Shown here piece by piece: positions 26,747 through 28,173 of a stretch of DNA of 28,173 nucleotides; position 1 is the first letter of the stretch; each line of letters starts with the position of its first letter. A program made the position numbers and the translations under genes. Source of the DNA: an uncultured Methylotenera sp. (GTDB lineage Bacteria > Pseudomonadota > Gammaproteobacteria > Burkholderiales > Methylophilaceae); NCBI GenBank assembly GCA_937957775.1, contig CALFXV010000019.1, forward strand, positions 1 through 28,173. Direction: 5' to 3'. The notes below the pieces were generated by a model that worked only from the letters and a program-made list of their open reading frames with translations, did not search any database and was not told where the DNA came from.

Positions 26747-28173
26747 ATGCAAACAATAACAGCCCTTCTAGATGAAGCCCTCGCACTTTGCCAATCTGGG
26801 CAATTGGATGATGGGCAAAAAATTTATTTACAGATACTCGAGCGCGAACCTGCCAATATTAAAGCGCTGTCCAATTTAGCTTCCATAGCATTGCATAACG
26901 GCAATTTGGATCAATCCATTGCGCTATTTAAAACATCACTAAGCATTGATCCCACTCAAGCCATAGCACATTATAACTATGGCATGGCCCTTCAAAAGGC
27001 CAATGAATTTGAAAGTGCGCTTACTGCATACGATGCCGCCATACAGCTAAATGCAAATTTCGTGCAAGCTTACAACAACCGTGGCCTTAGCAAAAGTGCA
27101 TTAAAACGCCATGAGCATGCCTTGGCAGATTTCAACTATGCCACAAGACTTAATCCGGATTACGCTGAGGCGTATAACAACCGCGGATTAACCCACAGTG
27201 AATTAAAACAGCATGAGGATGCCTTGGCAGATTATGCGCAGGCGCTTGCGCTCAACCCAAATTATGCACAGGCCTACAGCAACCGTGCGCTAACATTAGA
27301 TGAATTAAGGCGTTATGACGAGGCTTTGGCCGACTATGCACAGGCGATTGCGCTTAACCCAAATTATGTGGAGGCCTACAGCAATCGTGGGTTAACGCTG
27401 ACGGAATTAAAGCGCTATGATGAAGCATTGGCAGACTACGCACAGGCGATTGCGCTTAACCCAGAGTATGCCGAGGCACACAATAATCGGGGCATCACCT
27501 ACAGCGAATTAAATCGCTTTGACCAGGCCTTGGTAAGTTACCAGCGTGCCTTTCAACTCAAGCCCGAAATAGATCTCCTGTTAACTGCTTTGCTGCATAC
27601 GAAAATGCATCTATGCGATTGGGATAATTTCTATCCCTTAATCCAGCAATTGCACGAGACAATCAATAAGCAAGAACGAGGAATCAATCCATTTATTACA
27701 TTAGGGCTAATAGATAATCCCGCCTTACAAAAGCAAGTAGCCGAAAAATACGTGCAAGATGAATACCCAGCAATAGCAACGCACATCAAAGTGGGCCCGT
27801 ATCCCACCCATAAAAAAATACGTATAGGCTATTTTTCAGCGGACTTTCGAAATCACCCGGTGGCTTTACTCACGGCAGAGTTATTTGAACTGCACGACCG
27901 TGAACATTTCGAGGTGATTGCTTTTTCTTTTGGGGCCAACACCCATGATCTTTTAAGGCAGCGCCTAGAAAGAAGCTTTGATCAATTTATTGACGTTAAA
28001 GATCGGTCGGATGCAGCAATTGCTCAGCTTGCCAGAGAAATGGAAATTGACATAGCCGTGGACTTAGGCGGGTTTACTAAGTATTGCCGGGTGGCCATTT
28101 TTGCCATGCGGGCAGCGCCCATACAAATAAGTTACATCGGCTACCTAGGCACAATGGGGGCGGACTACTTTGA
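26747..28173 (+). CDS. TPR protein with GT41 (SPINDLY/O-GlcNAc transferase-like) domain, 3' end cut by window edge
   Basis: 475 codons are visible and the frame runs off the right edge. Residues 1-33 look like a partial TPR. Seven 34-residue TPR units follow exactly in register (34-271), with the pattern NPxYAEAYNNRG.....L.RYDEALADYAQAIAL. After a helical linker the catalytic part of the GT41 family begins: KKIRIGYFSADFRNHPVA, then FEVIAFSFG, DIAVDLGGFT and APIQISYIGYLGTMGADYF, near where the family's UDP-sugar-binding half should start. GT41 enzymes move GlcNAc or fucose to Ser/Thr of proteins, or in bacteria may glycosylate surface or flagellar proteins; target here unknown. Starts at ATG 26747 without a clear ribosome site. 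A single gene, divergent from the lipoprotein. Confidence 0.88.
   Translation, partial: MQTITALLDEALALCQSGQLDDGQKIYLQILEREPANIKALSNLASIALHNGNLDQSIALFKTSLSIDPTQAIAHYNYGMALQKANEFESALTAYDAAIQLNANFVQAYNNRGLSKSALKRHEHALADFNYATRLNPDYAEAYNNRGLTHSELKQHEDALADYAQALALNPNYAQAYSNRALTLDELRRYDEALADYAQAIALNPNYVEAYSNRGLTLTELKRYDEALADYAQAIALNPEYAEAHNNRGITYSELNRFDQALVSYQRAFQLKPEIDLLLTALLHTKMHLCDWDNFYPLIQQLHETINKQERGINPFITLGLIDNPALQKQVAEKYVQDEYPAIATHIKVGPYPTHKKIRIGYFSADFRNHPVALLTAELFELHDREHFEVIAFSFGANTHDLLRQRLERSFDQFIDVKDRSDAAIAQLAREMEIDIAVDLGGFTKYCRVAIFAMRAAPIQISYIGYLGTMGADYF
27050..27559 (+). repeat. Five in-phase 102-base TPR repeats
   Basis: Units start at 27050, 27152, 27254, 27356 and 27458. Units 3 and 4 share most bases, including the long run around GCACAGGCGATTGCGCTTAA, and unit 2 is close. 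Similarity at the DNA level, not only in protein, points to recent internal duplication. Confidence 0.8.

Noticed and set aside
27050..27559. CRISPR-like regularly spaced repeats
   Set aside because: The 102-base period matches 34-residue TPR units in an open frame; there are no spacers.

Overview
The window looks like chromosomal DNA of a betaproteobacterium, most likely of the Nitrosomonadales/Methylophilaceae group (inference, genus not determinable by eye). Reasons: the neighbourhoods MFS-ssb divergent from uvrA, aroE-mtgA, and glnA-DUF4124 protein-ntrB-ntrC are, from general knowledge, typical of that class; codon use is moderate in GC; and REP-type palindromes starting GTAGGAGCGGC are scattered between genes. 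No tRNA, rRNA, CRISPR array, insertion sequence or prophage gene was seen.

Layout. (1) 1-3999, + strand: the end of an AT-rich sugar or surface-polysaccharide-type cluster, with a thiamine-diphosphate enzyme cut by the left edge, an HpcH/HpaI-like aldolase, an extended SDR epimerase/dehydratase, and a thymidylate-kinase-like protein whose base composition already resembles the rest of the chromosome. (2) 13593-3984, - strand: a multidrug RND efflux operon read as adaptor (mdtA-like), two different inner-membrane pumps (mdtB-like and mdtC-like), a NodT-type outer-membrane lipoprotein and, 5 bases on, a PAP2-family membrane phosphatase. (3) 13594-18979: an inverted REP pair, the MFS-ssb pair (-) with a clear terminator, divergent uvrA (+), then a 55-codon gene of unknown function. 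(4) 21177-19163, - strand: rhodanese protein, aroE and mtgA in one tight operon. (5) 21311-26350, + strand: the nitrogen-control locus. Two identical-core NtrC boxes and a -24/-12 sigma-54 promoter precede glnA, which ends at a strong terminator; after a second REP pair come a secreted DUF4124 protein, ntrB and ntrC. (6) 26402-28173: a small cysteine-rich lipoprotein (-) divergent from a TPR/GT41 (SPINDLY/O-GlcNAc-transferase-like) gene cut by the right edge.

How it fits together. NtrB and NtrC at the right are the likely regulators of the glnA control region a few kilobases upstream, so sensor, activator, enhancer and target lie in one locus. The MdtABC-NodT genes encode a complete tripartite pump with a heteromeric inner-membrane part, and the attached phosphatase suggests co-expression of envelope lipid processing with efflux. 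Most of the window is conserved core genome. The less ordinary parts are the AT-rich sugar-type cluster at the left edge, the REP family, the orphan small gene after uvrA, and the TPR/GT41 gene with a visibly repeated DNA core.
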